A stretch of DNA of 64,000 nt from Mesorhizobium neociceri (GCF_013520985.1 NZ_JACDTY010000002.1:496001-560000), one strand, 5' to 3'; shown: positions 47,206-55,945, counted from the stretch's first letter. Notes: generated by a model from the sequence alone, not told the origin. Program-made: numbers and translations.

Positions 47206-47889
47206 ATGTTCAGGAGAGTTGCCGCTGTCCTTGGGGCAGTCGCGTTGGCGGGCTGCACCACGCCGGATCCGATAGCGCCGTCGCCATCGCCGACCGCGGC
47301 CATACAAAAGCTCGGCTACGAAGCCGTCGCCTTGCCGTCGACGGCCTATGGCCCGGGCTCGCTGGTGACATCGGTCAAGGGTTCCGGCTTTGCCTCGCCG
47401 CTGAAGCTGACCTACCTCTGCCGCCCCGATTTCACCAATGCGCCGCCACCGATCATCGACACGGCGGCCTCGTCGGAAGCATCACGCGAGTTCAACGGCA
47501 CCTTCAAGCTCGACGCCACGGCGCTGGCCGATCTCGGCATCAGTGCCGGTGTGAGCAATGTCGAATCCGTGACCATGAAGTTCAGCAATGTGAAGATCGA
47601 GCAACTGGCCTTCGACGACCTCGCCACCATCCGGTCGCAGCTCGGACCTGTCTGCGCCGACCTTGTCGAGAGCTTCAAGAAGAAATCGATCGCCTATCAG
47701 ACCAAGGGGGCGATCAGGGCCGACGTGGTCTATACCGCCAACTTCAAGCGCGGCGCGTCCGCGGAAGTGAAGAGCCTGGTAATCGAATCCCTGAAGGCAT
47801 CGTTCGGCGGCTCCGTGCAAAGCAATTCGAACTCTTCGATCCAGGGCAACGGCCTGTATTACGGGCTGTTGCTGGTCAAGGTCGAATAG
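47206..47889 (+). CDS. Putative outer-surface lipoprotein, unknown function
   Basis: A 227-residue exported protein. The leader ends in a lipobox LAGC (VALAGCTTP, Cys about 19), so it should be lipid-anchored. The rest is a soluble domain I do not recognise, with a paired-Cys possibility (YLCRPDF and PVCADL). ATG 47206 has GGGGG seven bases upstream; the open frame extends far upstream but without coding character. Convergent with pncA. Confidence 0.78.
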   Translation: MFRRVAAVLGAVALAGCTTPDPIAPSPSPTAAIQKLGYEAVALPSTAYGPGSLVTSVKGSGFASPLKLTYLCRPDFTNAPPPIIDTAASSEASREFNGTFKLDATALADLGISAGVSNVESVTMKFSNVKIEQLAFDDLATIRSQLGPVCADLVESFKKKSIAYQTKGAIRADVVYTANFKRGASAEVKSLVIESLKASFGGSVQSNSNSSIQGNGLYYGLLLVKVE

Positions 47890-47911
47890 CTCGACAGGAT
47901 TTGGGTAGCCA

Positions 47912-48526
47912 TCAGTCCGAAGTTTGATCTTCGAGCATCACCCCGGCCTCACGCATTCGCTTCAGCATCGCTTCGACAGAGCCGTTGAGATCGATGCCGC
48001 GGCAGGCGTCGAGCCGCACCGTCGTCTTGAAGCCTTGCTTCACCGCATCGAGCGCCGAGAAGGCGACGCAGAAATCGGTCGCCAGGCCGACCAGGGTAAC
48101 AGTGTCGATACCGCGCTCCTTGAGGTAGCCGGCAAGTCCGGTCGGCGTCTTGTGGTCGTTCTCGAAGAAGGCCGAATAGCTGTCGATATCAGGGCGAAAC
48201 CCCTTGCGGATCACCAGCTCGGCCTTGGTCCAGGCGAGCCCGGAATGGAAGTCCGAGCCTAGACTGCCCTGGATGCAATGGTCCGGCCACAGCGTCTGCG
48301 GCCCATAGGGCATGTCGATCGCGCTGAAAGGCTGCGCGCCCGGATGGCTGGAGGCAAAGCTCGAATGTCCGGCCGGGTGCCAGTCCTGCGTCAGCACGAC
48401 ATGCTCGGCGTGCCGGATCAAATCGTTGACCAGCGGCACGATCTCGTCGCCGCCGGCAACCGCCAGCGCGCCGCCGGGGCAGAAGTCGTTTTGCAGGTCG
48501 ATGACAACAAGCGCTTCGTCGGCCAT
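47912..48526 (-). CDS. pncA: Nicotinamidase
   Basis: A 204-residue cysteine hydrolase of the isochorismatase fold that deamidates nicotinamide to nicotinate. Seen: VVIDLQNDFCPGGAL with the catalytic Asp (about 6-20), the metal-binding block TQDWHPAGHSSF (about 46-57), and GLATDFCVAFSALDA with the nucleophilic Cys near 155. ATG 48526 has AGGAGAGG upstream; a longer frame upstream lacks conservation. It is divergent from the molybdenum hydroxylase operon: the product nicotinate is the expected substrate of a nicotinate hydroxylase. Confidence 0.94.
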   Translation of the reverse strand: MADEALVVIDLQNDFCPGGALAVAGGDEIVPLVNDLIRHAEHVVLTQDWHPAGHSSFASSHPGAQPFSAIDMPYGPQTLWPDHCIQGSLGSDFHSGLAWTKAELVIRKGFRPDIDSYSAFFENDHKTPTGLAGYLKERGIDTVTLVGLATDFCVAFSALDAVKQGFKTTVRLDACRGIDLNGSVEAMLKRMREAGVMLEDQTSD

Positions 48527-48676
48527 GGCGCCTCTCCTCTTCTTCGTCTCGAGCGGGGATCGAGTGTAAAACGCCGCGGATGCGACCGGATGCAGAAACT
48601 TGACCAGATGGCGGCCTGCGTCAACCTCTACAAGCGTAACAAATGCGTGGCGGCCGGGTTCCCACAAACTCCGGCT

Positions 48677-48721
48677 TTGACAATTTCTGCCAGCTTGATA
48701 TCATTTGCATACGAATGAATT
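48677..48721 (+). promoter_or_regulatory. Promoter and palindromic site B of the hydroxylase operon
   Basis: TTGACA (48677-48682), a 16-base spacer and TATCAT (48699-48704) form a near-consensus sigma-70 promoter. ATTTGCATAC at 48703-48712 overlaps the -10. The 24-base stretch 48698-48721 matches 63022-63045 at 20 positions, with a TTTGYATACNAA palindromic core. Position suggests a repressor site. A 105-base T- and AAGG-rich leader follows before the first gene. Confidence 0.6.
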
Positions 48722-48826
48722 TGGCCAGATCGAATACTGGCGGGGTTTTTGGGAAGACCCCACTTTTGGCAAGGCCCCAATGGAAGGCCCTTTTTTGGGA
48801 AGGCAAATTTTCTTGGAAGGTAAGGC

Positions 48827-49690
48827 GTGATCCGTTACGCGAAACCCACCACGCTGGACGAGGCGCTTGCTCTGCTTGGCGAGGGCGCTTGGCGCGTGCT
48901 TGCCGGCGGCACCGATTTCTATCCAGCGCAAGGCGCCAAGCCCTTCCGCGACAATGTTCTCGACATCAATGGCCTGGTTTGCCTGCGCGGCATCGCCGAG
49001 ACCGAGAGCCATTGGGTTTTGGGCGCCCGCACCACCTGGACCGATCTGGTTCGCCATCCCCTGCCGGCGGCGTTCGATGCGCTGAAGCAGGCCGCGCGCG
49101 AGGTCGGCTCCCTGCAGATCCAGAATGTCGCCTCCATCGCCGGCAATCTCTGCAACGCCTCGCCGGCTGCCGACGGCGTGCCGGGCCTGCTGGTGCTGGA
49201 CGCCGAAGTCGAGCTGCGCTCGGCGGCGACGACGCGCTACCTGGCGCTGCAGGATTTCATTCTCGGTAACCGCCGCACGGCTTTGCTGCCCGGCGAAATG
49301 GTCACCGCCGTCCGCGTCCCCAAGCATGCGGCCGCCGGTACCTCCGCTTTCGTCAAGCTAGGCGCGCGGCGCTACCTCGTCATCTCTATCGCCATGGTGG
49401 CGGCGCGCCTTGTCATCGACAAGGGCATAGTCACGGAAGCGGCCGTTTCCGTTGGCTCCTGTTCAGCTGTCGCCAGCCGGCTCTCCGGTGTCGAAGCTGT
49501 GCTGCGCGGCAAGCCTGCCCTCTCGACACTCGCCGACGCAGTCTTGTCTGCGCCGATGGCCGAGCTGTCGCCGATCGCCGATGTGCGTGGCACAGCCGAA
49601 TACCGGCTCGATGCGGCGCGCGAGCTCGTCGCCCGCGCCGTGCTGGGAGCCTGCGGATTGACCAACGACAACAGGATGGTGGCGGCATGA
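48827..49690 (+). CDS. Molybdenum hydroxylase, FAD subunit
   Basis: A 287-residue FAD protein of the xanthine dehydrogenase/CoxM family. FAD motifs AGGTDFYPAQ (about 26-35) and NVASIAGNLCNASPAADG (about 102-119), plus a C-terminal CO_deh_flav_C domain (about 175-280). The start is GTG 48827 with AAGGTAAGG upstream. It overlaps the next gene by 4 bases. It passes electrons from the Fe-S/Mo protein to an acceptor. The subunit type is the same in nicotinate, xanthine and CO dehydrogenases. Confidence 0.92.
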   Translation: MIRYAKPTTLDEALALLGEGAWRVLAGGTDFYPAQGAKPFRDNVLDINGLVCLRGIAETESHWVLGARTTWTDLVRHPLPAAFDALKQAAREVGSLQIQNVASIAGNLCNASPAADGVPGLLVLDAEVELRSAATTRYLALQDFILGNRRTALLPGEMVTAVRVPKHAAAGTSAFVKLGARRYLVISIAMVAARLVIDKGIVTEAAVSVGSCSAVASRLSGVEAVLRGKPALSTLADAVLSAPMAELSPIADVRGTAEYRLDAARELVARAVLGACGLTNDNRMVAA

Positions 49691-52488
49691 GCCAGTCCGA
49701 GATGATCGAAGCGCTGCCCGACCTCTTGCCGAGCTTCGGCCTCGAGCGCGCGGACATCGCTTTCGCCGTCAATGGCGCCGCCGTTTCGGTCAATGTGCCG
49801 CCGCTGCGCCGGCTGTCGCAGGTGCTGCGCGACGAATTGCAGCTGACCGGGACCAAGGTCGGTTGCGACGCCGGTGACTGCGGCGCCTGCACGGTGCTGG
49901 TCGACGGCGACGCCGTCTGCGCCTGCCTGATGCCTGCGGCCTCCGCAGCCGGGACATCGGTAACGACCGTCGAAGGCCTCGCCAATGGCCTTCTGTCGGC
50001 GCTGCAGGCATCTTTCCTGGCGCATGGTGCGGCGCAATGCGGTATCTGCACGCCGGCGCTGCTGGTCGCGGCAACGGCACTGCTGGAGACAAAGCCGAAC
50101 CCGACAGAGGTCGAGGTGCAGGATGCGCTGGGCGGTATCCTCTGCCGCTGCACCGGCTACAGGAAGATCGTCGCGGCGGTGATGGATGCCTCCTTGCAGG
50201 CAGCCGGCCTGGATTTCCGCATGCCGCAATCGGGACATGCGATCGGCTCGTCGCCGGTTCGGCTCGACGGCGTGCCAAAAGTCACCGGCGGCGAGAAGTT
50301 CGGCGGCGATTCCTTCCCCGCCGATGCGCTGGCCGTGCTGGTGGTTCGTTCGCCGCATTATCACGCCAGCTTCGCCTTCGGTGATCTCGACGGCTGGGCG
50401 AAGAAGCACCCCGGCATCGCCGGTGTCTTCACCGCCGCCGACATTCCGGGAAAAAACTGTTTCGGTGTCATTGGGCCGTTCGCCGACCAGCCGGCGCTGG
50501 CCGAAGGTTTTGCGCGTTTGCGCGGCGAGGCTGTCGCGCTGGTCGCCGGTGAGCGTGAGACGATGCTCGATCTCGACCTCCAGGATTTCCCGGTCCGCTG
50601 GACCGAATTGCCGCATTTTCTGCTGCCCGGCGACGCGCAGGCCGACGGTGCGGCGCTGATCCACGCCAACCGCCCCGACAATTTGTTGACCAAAGGCTTT
50701 GTCGAACGCGGCGACCCGGAAGCGGCTCTTGCCGGCGCTGCCTTCACCGCGACCGGTGCCATCGACACCTCCTATGTCGAGCACGCCTATATCGAGCCGG
50801 AAGCCGGCCATGCCTATATGGATGGCGACACGCTGGTCGTCGTTGCCTGCACGCAGGCACCTTATATGGACCGCGACGACACGGCCAAGGTGCTCGGCCT
50901 TGCCGTCGACAAGGTGCGCATCGTGCCGACCGCGACCGGCGGCGGCTTCGGCTCGAAACTCGACGTCTCGCTGCAGCCTCTTATCGGCCTTGTGGCGCTG
51001 AAGACGGGCCGGCCGGCAGCACTGGCCTACACCCGCAACGAATCCATGATGTCGACCACCAAGCGCCATCCCTCCGAGATGAAGGCAACCATCGGCGCCG
51101 ATGCCGTGGGTCGCGTCACCGGTATGGTCTTCACAGGCGATTTCAACACCGGCGCCTATGCCAGCTGGGGCCCGACCGTCGCCAACCGTGTGCCGGTGCA
51201 TGCCTCCGGCCCCTATGCGACACCGAACTACCGCGCCGAAGGCCGCGCCATCCACACGCACGGGCCGATCTCCGGCGCCTTCCGTGGCTTCGGCGTGCCG
51301 CAGGCGACGATCATGCAGGAGACGCTCTATGACGAGCTCGCTGGCAAACTGGGCATGGATCGGCTCGATTTCCGCTTGAAAAACTGCCTTCGGAACGGTT
51401 CCGAAACGGTTACCGGGCAGAGGCTGGAGTCGGGCGTCGGTATTTTCGAGTGCCTCGACTCTTTGCGGCCACATTGGGCTCGCGCGACGGCTGACGCAGA
51501 TACATTCAATTCCTCCAATACGAGCAAAAAGCGCGGCGTTGGCGTCGCGTCCTGCTGGTATGGCTGCGGCAACACTTCGCTGCCCAATCCGTCGACCATA
51601 AGGGTTGGTATTGCGCCAGCGGGCGAGGTCATCTTGCATCAGGGTGCCGTCGATATCGGCCAGGGCTCCAACACCGTCATCACCCAGATCTGCGCCGACG
51701 CGCTCGGCCTGCCGCTGGAAAGATTCCGGCTGAAGAGCGCCGACACCGCGATCAGCCCCGACGCCGGCAAAACATCGGCCTCGCGCCAGACTTTTGTGAC
51801 GGGCAAGGCTGCGGAAAAGGCCGGCCGCGCGCTGCGCGAAAAAATCCTGCGTTTTGCCAATGTCTCGGAGAAGGCATCTCTGCAATTGGACGGTCCGGCG
51901 ATCGTCATCCGCGAGGGTGAAGCCACTCGCCGCATCGATCTCGCCGCACTTGATATGGATAGCGACGGCTTCGTCTTCCGCGCCGAGGAAACCTATGATC
52001 CGCCGACGCTGCCACTCGACGCCAAGGGCCAGGGCAAGCCTTACGCCGTCTATGGCTATGGCGCGCAGATCGCCGAACTCGAAGTCGATCTCAAGCTCGG
52101 CACAGTGAAGCTGTTGAAAATCACCGCCGCGCACGATGTCGGCAAGGCTATCAACCCGCTGCTGGTCGAAGGTCAGATCGAGGGTGGCATCGCGCAAGGC
52201 ATCGGCATGGCGCTGATGGAGGAGTACATCCCCGGTCGCACCGAGAATTTGCACGACTATCTCATCCCGACCATCGGCGACGTACCGCCGATCGAGCACA
52301 TATTGATCGAGGTTCCCGATCCGGAAGGGCCGTTCGGCGCCAAGGGCTTGGGTGAGCATGTGCTGATCCCGACCGCACCCGCGATCCTCAATGCCATTCG
52401 CCACGCCACCGGCGTTCTCATCACCAAGGTCCCGGCGACGCCGACGCGCATCCGCGCCGCGATTCGCGACAAGGAGGCACGCGCATGA
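49687..52488 (+). CDS. Molybdenum hydroxylase, fused 2Fe-2S and Mo subunit
   Basis: A 933-residue protein. Residues 1-165 hold two [2Fe-2S] sites: C60, C65, C68 and a Cys at 78-80, then C118, C121, C153 and C155 (CGICTPALL, CRCTGYRK). From about 185 on is the molybdopterin domain with GGGFGSK, GAFRGFGVPQA, DIGQGSN and the catalytic-Glu block FGAKGLGEHVLI near 880. Together with the FAD subunit it hydroxylates a carbon next to a ring nitrogen, water being the oxygen source. The neighbouring 6-hydroxynicotinate reductase homologue suggests nicotinate or a similar pyridine acid as substrate; this is inference. It overlaps both neighbours by 4 bases. Confidence 0.92.
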   Translation: MSQSEMIEALPDLLPSFGLERADIAFAVNGAAVSVNVPPLRRLSQVLRDELQLTGTKVGCDAGDCGACTVLVDGDAVCACLMPAASAAGTSVTTVEGLANGLLSALQASFLAHGAAQCGICTPALLVAATALLETKPNPTEVEVQDALGGILCRCTGYRKIVAAVMDASLQAAGLDFRMPQSGHAIGSSPVRLDGVPKVTGGEKFGGDSFPADALAVLVVRSPHYHASFAFGDLDGWAKKHPGIAGVFTAADIPGKNCFGVIGPFADQPALAEGFARLRGEAVALVAGERETMLDLDLQDFPVRWTELPHFLLPGDAQADGAALIHANRPDNLLTKGFVERGDPEAALAGAAFTATGAIDTSYVEHAYIEPEAGHAYMDGDTLVVVACTQAPYMDRDDTAKVLGLAVDKVRIVPTATGGGFGSKLDVSLQPLIGLVALKTGRPAALAYTRNESMMSTTKRHPSEMKATIGADAVGRVTGMVFTGDFNTGAYASWGPTVANRVPVHASGPYATPNYRAEGRAIHTHGPISGAFRGFGVPQATIMQETLYDELAGKLGMDRLDFRLKNCLRNGSETVTGQRLESGVGIFECLDSLRPHWARATADADTFNSSNTSKKRGVGVASCWYGCGNTSLPNPSTIRVGIAPAGEVILHQGAVDIGQGSNTVITQICADALGLPLERFRLKSADTAISPDAGKTSASRQTFVTGKAAEKAGRALREKILRFANVSEKASLQLDGPAIVIREGEATRRIDLAALDMDSDGFVFRAEETYDPPTLPLDAKGQGKPYAVYGYGAQIAELEVDLKLGTVKLLKITAAHDVGKAINPLLVEGQIEGGIAQGIGMALMEEYIPGRTENLHDYLIPTIGDVPPIEHILIEVPDPEGPFGAKGLGEHVLIPTAPAILNAIRHATGVLITKVPATPTRIRAAIRDKEARA

Positions 52489-54026
52489 GCGAGCTTGCCG
52501 AACGCTTCGAAACCCATGATCCCGGCGAGAAGCTGGTGGCGGAGAAGATCCGCTGCGATGCCTGTCCGGTCATGTGCTACATCGCCGATGGCCGCACCGG
52601 CGCCTGCGATCGCTACGGCAACGTCGGCGGCAGCATCGTGCGCATGGACCCTTTGACCATTCTCGACCACGCGGCCGAGACTGGCGGCGCCGTCGTGCCT
52701 TTCACCGCTGAAGGTGAGCAATGGGATGGCGAACTGGTCAACACCGGCCGCCGCTTCGTCACGGCCATCGGCGCCGGCACCACCTATCCCGACTACAAGC
52801 CGGCGCCCTTTATCGTCAGCCAGGAGGTCGAGGGCGTCGAGCTGGTGACGGTGGTCACCGAGGGCATCTTCTCCTATTGCGGCGTCAAGGTGAAGATCGA
52901 CACCGACCGCCATCTCGGCCCGGAGACGGCAATCGTGCGCTCGCAAGGCGAGGCGATCGGCCACGTCACCACAGGCGAATATGGCTCGCAGATGCTGTCG
53001 CTGGGTGGCGTGCATCATCTGACCGGCGGCTCCAAGGCCGAAGGACGGGCAACCTGTGACGCGATGCTCAATCTGTGCAACCGCAAGCCGGTGGAACTGA
53101 CCATCGACGGCGGCGCCACCATCATCGTCGAAGCCGGCAAACCACCTGCCATCGACGGCAAGCAGGAACACCGCATGCGCGTCGGCTGCGGTTCGGCCAC
53201 CATCGGCATGTTCGCCACGCAATGGCGCGGCCTCGTCGACGAGGTGGTGGTGGTCGACGATCACATTACCGGCGTTGTCTCGGAGCATCAGGCCGGCAAG
53301 GTGCTGGGCTGGCAGGATACCGGCATCAAGATCATCGGCCGCCGCTCGACGCCAGGCCGCTATTTCAAGGTCTCCGAGCCCGGCCTCGGCTGGGGCGGCA
53401 CCTCGATTTCCGACCCGCTGTCGATCCTCGGCGAGTGGAACGCCAAGAAGGGCGCGCGCCCGGGCCTGTCGCTGCTGATGGTTTCGACCACCGGCGAGCA
53501 GTTCGCCTATTACGAACTGGATGACGATCTGAAGCCTGTGGAAAAACCGTTCCCGGAGCGGCTGCAGAAATCGGTCGGCCTGATCGAGGACAATTGCGAG
53601 CCAGCGCTCTGCACCGTGCTGTTTATCGGCGGCGCCGGCGGATCGCTGCGCGCCGGCGTCACCGAAAACCCTGTCAATCTCACCCGCTCGGTGCAAGGCC
53701 TGAAGACTTATGTGACGGTCGGCGGCGCACCGGTCTATGTCTGGCCGGGCGGCGGCATCACGCTGATGGTCGACGTCACCCGCGTGCCGGAAGGCGCCTT
53801 CGGCTATGTGCCGACCCCGGCATTGGTAGCGCCGATCGAATTCACGCTGCGCCGCGACGACTATGTCAGGCTGGGCGGCTACGAGGCCGAGATCCGCAGC
53901 GTCGAGGATATTGTTACCAAGGGCGGCGAATACCTCAATCCCCGCCGTGGCACCGGTGCCGAGGCACACAATCCCTGGCCGCCGCTGGCGCAATTGCACC
54001 GCGCCGGCTCCACCGGGGCCGGCTGA
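52485..54026 (+). CDS. 6-hydroxynicotinate reductase-like Fe-S protein
   Basis: A 513-residue protein of the family named after the Eubacterium barkeri enzyme that reduces 6-hydroxynicotinate to 1,4,5,6-tetrahydro-6-oxonicotinate with ferredoxin. The N-terminus has CDACPVMCYIADGRTGACDR with Cys 24, 27, 31 and 41, a likely cluster site. Further marks: YSQ-like TEGIFSYCGVKVKIDTDRHL (about 123-142) and GGAGGSLRAGVTENPVNLTR near 380. Its start overlaps the hydroxylase stop, and its stop overlaps the UPF0280 gene start by one base. The family is recognisable; whether the substrate here is 6-hydroxynicotinate is unproven. Confidence 0.82.
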   Translation: MSELAERFETHDPGEKLVAEKIRCDACPVMCYIADGRTGACDRYGNVGGSIVRMDPLTILDHAAETGGAVVPFTAEGEQWDGELVNTGRRFVTAIGAGTTYPDYKPAPFIVSQEVEGVELVTVVTEGIFSYCGVKVKIDTDRHLGPETAIVRSQGEAIGHVTTGEYGSQMLSLGGVHHLTGGSKAEGRATCDAMLNLCNRKPVELTIDGGATIIVEAGKPPAIDGKQEHRMRVGCGSATIGMFATQWRGLVDEVVVVDDHITGVVSEHQAGKVLGWQDTGIKIIGRRSTPGRYFKVSEPGLGWGGTSISDPLSILGEWNAKKGARPGLSLLMVSTTGEQFAYYELDDDLKPVEKPFPERLQKSVGLIEDNCEPALCTVLFIGGAGGSLRAGVTENPVNLTRSVQGLKTYVTVGGAPVYVWPGGGITLMVDVTRVPEGAFGYVPTPALVAPIEFTLRRDDYVRLGGYEAEIRSVEDIVTKGGEYLNPRRGTGAEAHNPWPPLAQLHRAGSTGAG

Positions 54027-54910
54027 TGCAAGGCCCGCAGGTCAACTGGCTGCAGGACGGCAAGCGGCTGCACCTCAACCACGGGCCGATCGACCTGATC
54101 GTCGAAGCCTTCGGCGAGGCGGAGGAGTGTCGTGCCGCCTACGACCAGGTTGTCGCGCGCTTCCAGACGATCCTGATAGAGTTGGTCGAGGAGCTTCCCG
54201 AATTGCGGCTCCCGGCATTTTTCCTGGCGCCCCGCACCTTTGCCGGCCCGACGGCGCGGCGCATGGAAGCAGCGATCATGCCTTTGGCGGAATGCTTCAT
54301 AACACCGATGGCTGCCGTTGCGGGATCGGTAGCCGACGAAATGCTCGCCGCACTGCTTGCCGGCCGCAAGCTCGATCGCGCCTATGTCAACAATGGCGGC
54401 GACAGCGCGCTTCATATCGGCAAGGGCCAGTCGATGAACCTGGCGATCGCCGGCACCGGCAACGGCATGGCCGACCGCATCACCATTCGCTCAGCAGACG
54501 GTGTGCGCGGCGTCGCCACCAGTGGCTGGCGCGGCCGCTCGTTTTCGCTGGGCATTGCCGACGCCGTCACAGTGCTGGCGCGCAGCGGCGCCGAGGCCGA
54601 TGCGGCGGCGACGCTCATTGCCAACGCCGTCGACCTGCCCGGCAATCCCGCCATCAAGCGCATTCCCGCACAGGAGCTGTCGCCCGACAGCGACCTCGGC
54701 GCGCGGTTGGTGACACAAGCCGTCGGCACGCTTGCACGTGGCGACGTGGAGCGGGCGCTGGACAACGGCCTTGCTGTCGCCGAAGATTTTCGCCGGCGCG
54801 GCCTGATTGCCGCATCGGCGCTGTTTCTTGGCGGAGAGACCCGCATCAGTGGTTCCATGGCGCTTGCCGCGCCCAACAAAAGTCCAGGGAAGGAAGTTGC
54901 CCATGCCTGA
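54026..54910 (+). CDS. UPF0280 family protein
   Basis: A 294-residue cytosolic protein of a family without known reaction. Seen: a mid-protein block AAVAGSVADEMLAALL followed by AYVNNGGDSALHIGKGQSM (about 115-135), and DGVRGVATSGWRGRSFSLGI (about 155-175), which are the conserved stretches of UPF0280 (COG2122, also annotated as ApbE-like fold). ATG 54026 overlaps the reductase stop (TGATG). The position between a ring reductase and an AA_synth gene argues for a catalytic or cofactor-attachment role in the same pathway; the ApbE-like fold suggests flavin handling, which is only a guess. Confidence 0.8.
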   Translation: MQGPQVNWLQDGKRLHLNHGPIDLIVEAFGEAEECRAAYDQVVARFQTILIELVEELPELRLPAFFLAPRTFAGPTARRMEAAIMPLAECFITPMAAVAGSVADEMLAALLAGRKLDRAYVNNGGDSALHIGKGQSMNLAIAGTGNGMADRITIRSADGVRGVATSGWRGRSFSLGIADAVTVLARSGAEADAAATLIANAVDLPGNPAIKRIPAQELSPDSDLGARLVTQAVGTLARGDVERALDNGLAVAEDFRRRGLIAASALFLGGETRISGSMALAAPNKSPGKEVAHA

Positions 54911-55487
54911 GTTTCCGATCCGCAAGATCGCGGTTCTGACCGAAGAGATCTTTCACGATGGCGGGCCGGTCGCAGCCGCGCCGCGCCGCCGCGCCGCGGC
55001 CGTGGCGCTGGTGAAGAACCCGTTCGCCGGCCGTTACGTGGAAGAACTGCAGAGCGCCATGGACGATCTGAAGCCGCTTGGCCTGCTGCTCACGGACAAG
55101 CTCATTGCTGCATTGGGTGGCGACATCAAGCAGATCGACGCCTACGGCAAGGGCACCATCGTCGGCTCGTCAGGTGAGCTCGAACATGGCGCGCTGTGGC
55201 ACGTTCCTGGCGGCTATGCCATGCGCGAGCGGCTCGGCGACGCCAAGGCGATCGTGCCGTCGGCAACCAAGGTCGGCGCCTTCGGCTCACGGCTCGACGT
55301 GCCGCTCGGCCACACCAACGCCGCCTATGTCCGCAGCCATTTCGACGCCATGGAGGTCGGCCTCAGCGACGGGCCACGTGCCGACGAAATCCTGTTTTGC
55401 CTCGCCATGAGCTGCGGTCCGCGCGTGCATGACCGCATGGGTGGCCTGGCCGTCGGCGACATCAAGGCTTGGGACGGCTTGCGATGA
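54903..55487 (+). CDS. AA_synth (PF06684-type) family protein
   Basis: A 194-residue soluble protein. It matches the so-called amino-acid synthesis family: IRKIAVLTEEIFHDGGPVAA at the N-terminus, KNPFAGRYVEEL (about 38-49), a central YGKGTIVGSSGELEHGALWH, and GHTNAAYVRSHFDAMEVGL near 140-158. The biochemical role of the family is not settled. The start overlaps the UPF0280 gene by 8 bases and the end overlaps the MarR gene by 4. In rhizobia and Bordetella-type genomes such genes accompany amidohydrolase or ring-cleavage genes, so a part in processing the reduced ring is plausible. Confidence 0.82.
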   Translation: MPEFPIRKIAVLTEEIFHDGGPVAAAPRRRAAAVALVKNPFAGRYVEELQSAMDDLKPLGLLLTDKLIAALGGDIKQIDAYGKGTIVGSSGELEHGALWHVPGGYAMRERLGDAKAIVPSATKVGAFGSRLDVPLGHTNAAYVRSHFDAMEVGLSDGPRADEILFCLAMSCGPRVHDRMGGLAVGDIKAWDGLR

Positions 55488-55945
55488 GCGGCGGGGACAA
55501 TCTTCTGAAACTGGTCGAGGCCGAAGAGCCTGACGATAATGATTACCGCCTGCAGGAGCAGGTCGGCTTCATCCTGCGCAAGGCGCATCAGCGCCATGTC
55601 TCGATCTTTGCATCGCAGATCGGCGATCTGACGCCGCCGCAATTCGCAGCACTCGCCAAGCTGCACGATGTCGGCGAGACCTCGCAGAACCAGCTCGGCA
55701 CGCTGATCGCCATGGATGCGGCGACGGTCAAGGGCGTCATCGACCGGCTGAAAGCGCGAGGTCTCGTCGACCTCACCAAACATGAGGTCGACAAGCGGCG
55801 CCTTCTGGTCAATCTGACACCGGAAGGCCGCGAGGCCATCGAACGGCTGATCCCGTTGGCACGCGCCATCACCCAGGAAACGCTGGCGCCGCTGACCGCC
55901 AAGGAGGCAGCAACCTTTATGCGACTGTTGGCGAAACTCGCCTAA
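55484..55945 (+). CDS. MarR-family regulator
   Basis: A 153-residue winged-helix regulator: LTPPQFAALAKLHDVG (helix 2-3), SQNQLGTLIAMDAATVKGVI (recognition helix, about 62-82), and wing DKRRLLVNLTPEGREAI (about 98-115). Last gene of the operon from 48827 and probably its ligand-responsive repressor; NicR, which controls nicotinate genes in Pseudomonas putida, is also a MarR protein. ATG 55484 overlaps the AA_synth stop. It is a candidate for binding the TTTGYATAC sites. Confidence 0.9.
   Translation: MSGGDNLLKLVEAEEPDDNDYRLQEQVGFILRKAHQRHVSIFASQIGDLTPPQFAALAKLHDVGETSQNQLGTLIAMDAATVKGVIDRLKARGLVDLTKHEVDKRRLLVNLTPEGREAIERLIPLARAITQETLAPLTAKEAATFMRLLAKLA

Noticed and set aside
49372..52404. Open frame of about 1010 codons on the minus strand opposite the hydroxylase gene
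   Set aside because: It is the antisense shadow of a GC-rich coding region; its codons lack sense-strand bias, it has no known motif, and the plus strand has full Mo-hydroxylase motifs.
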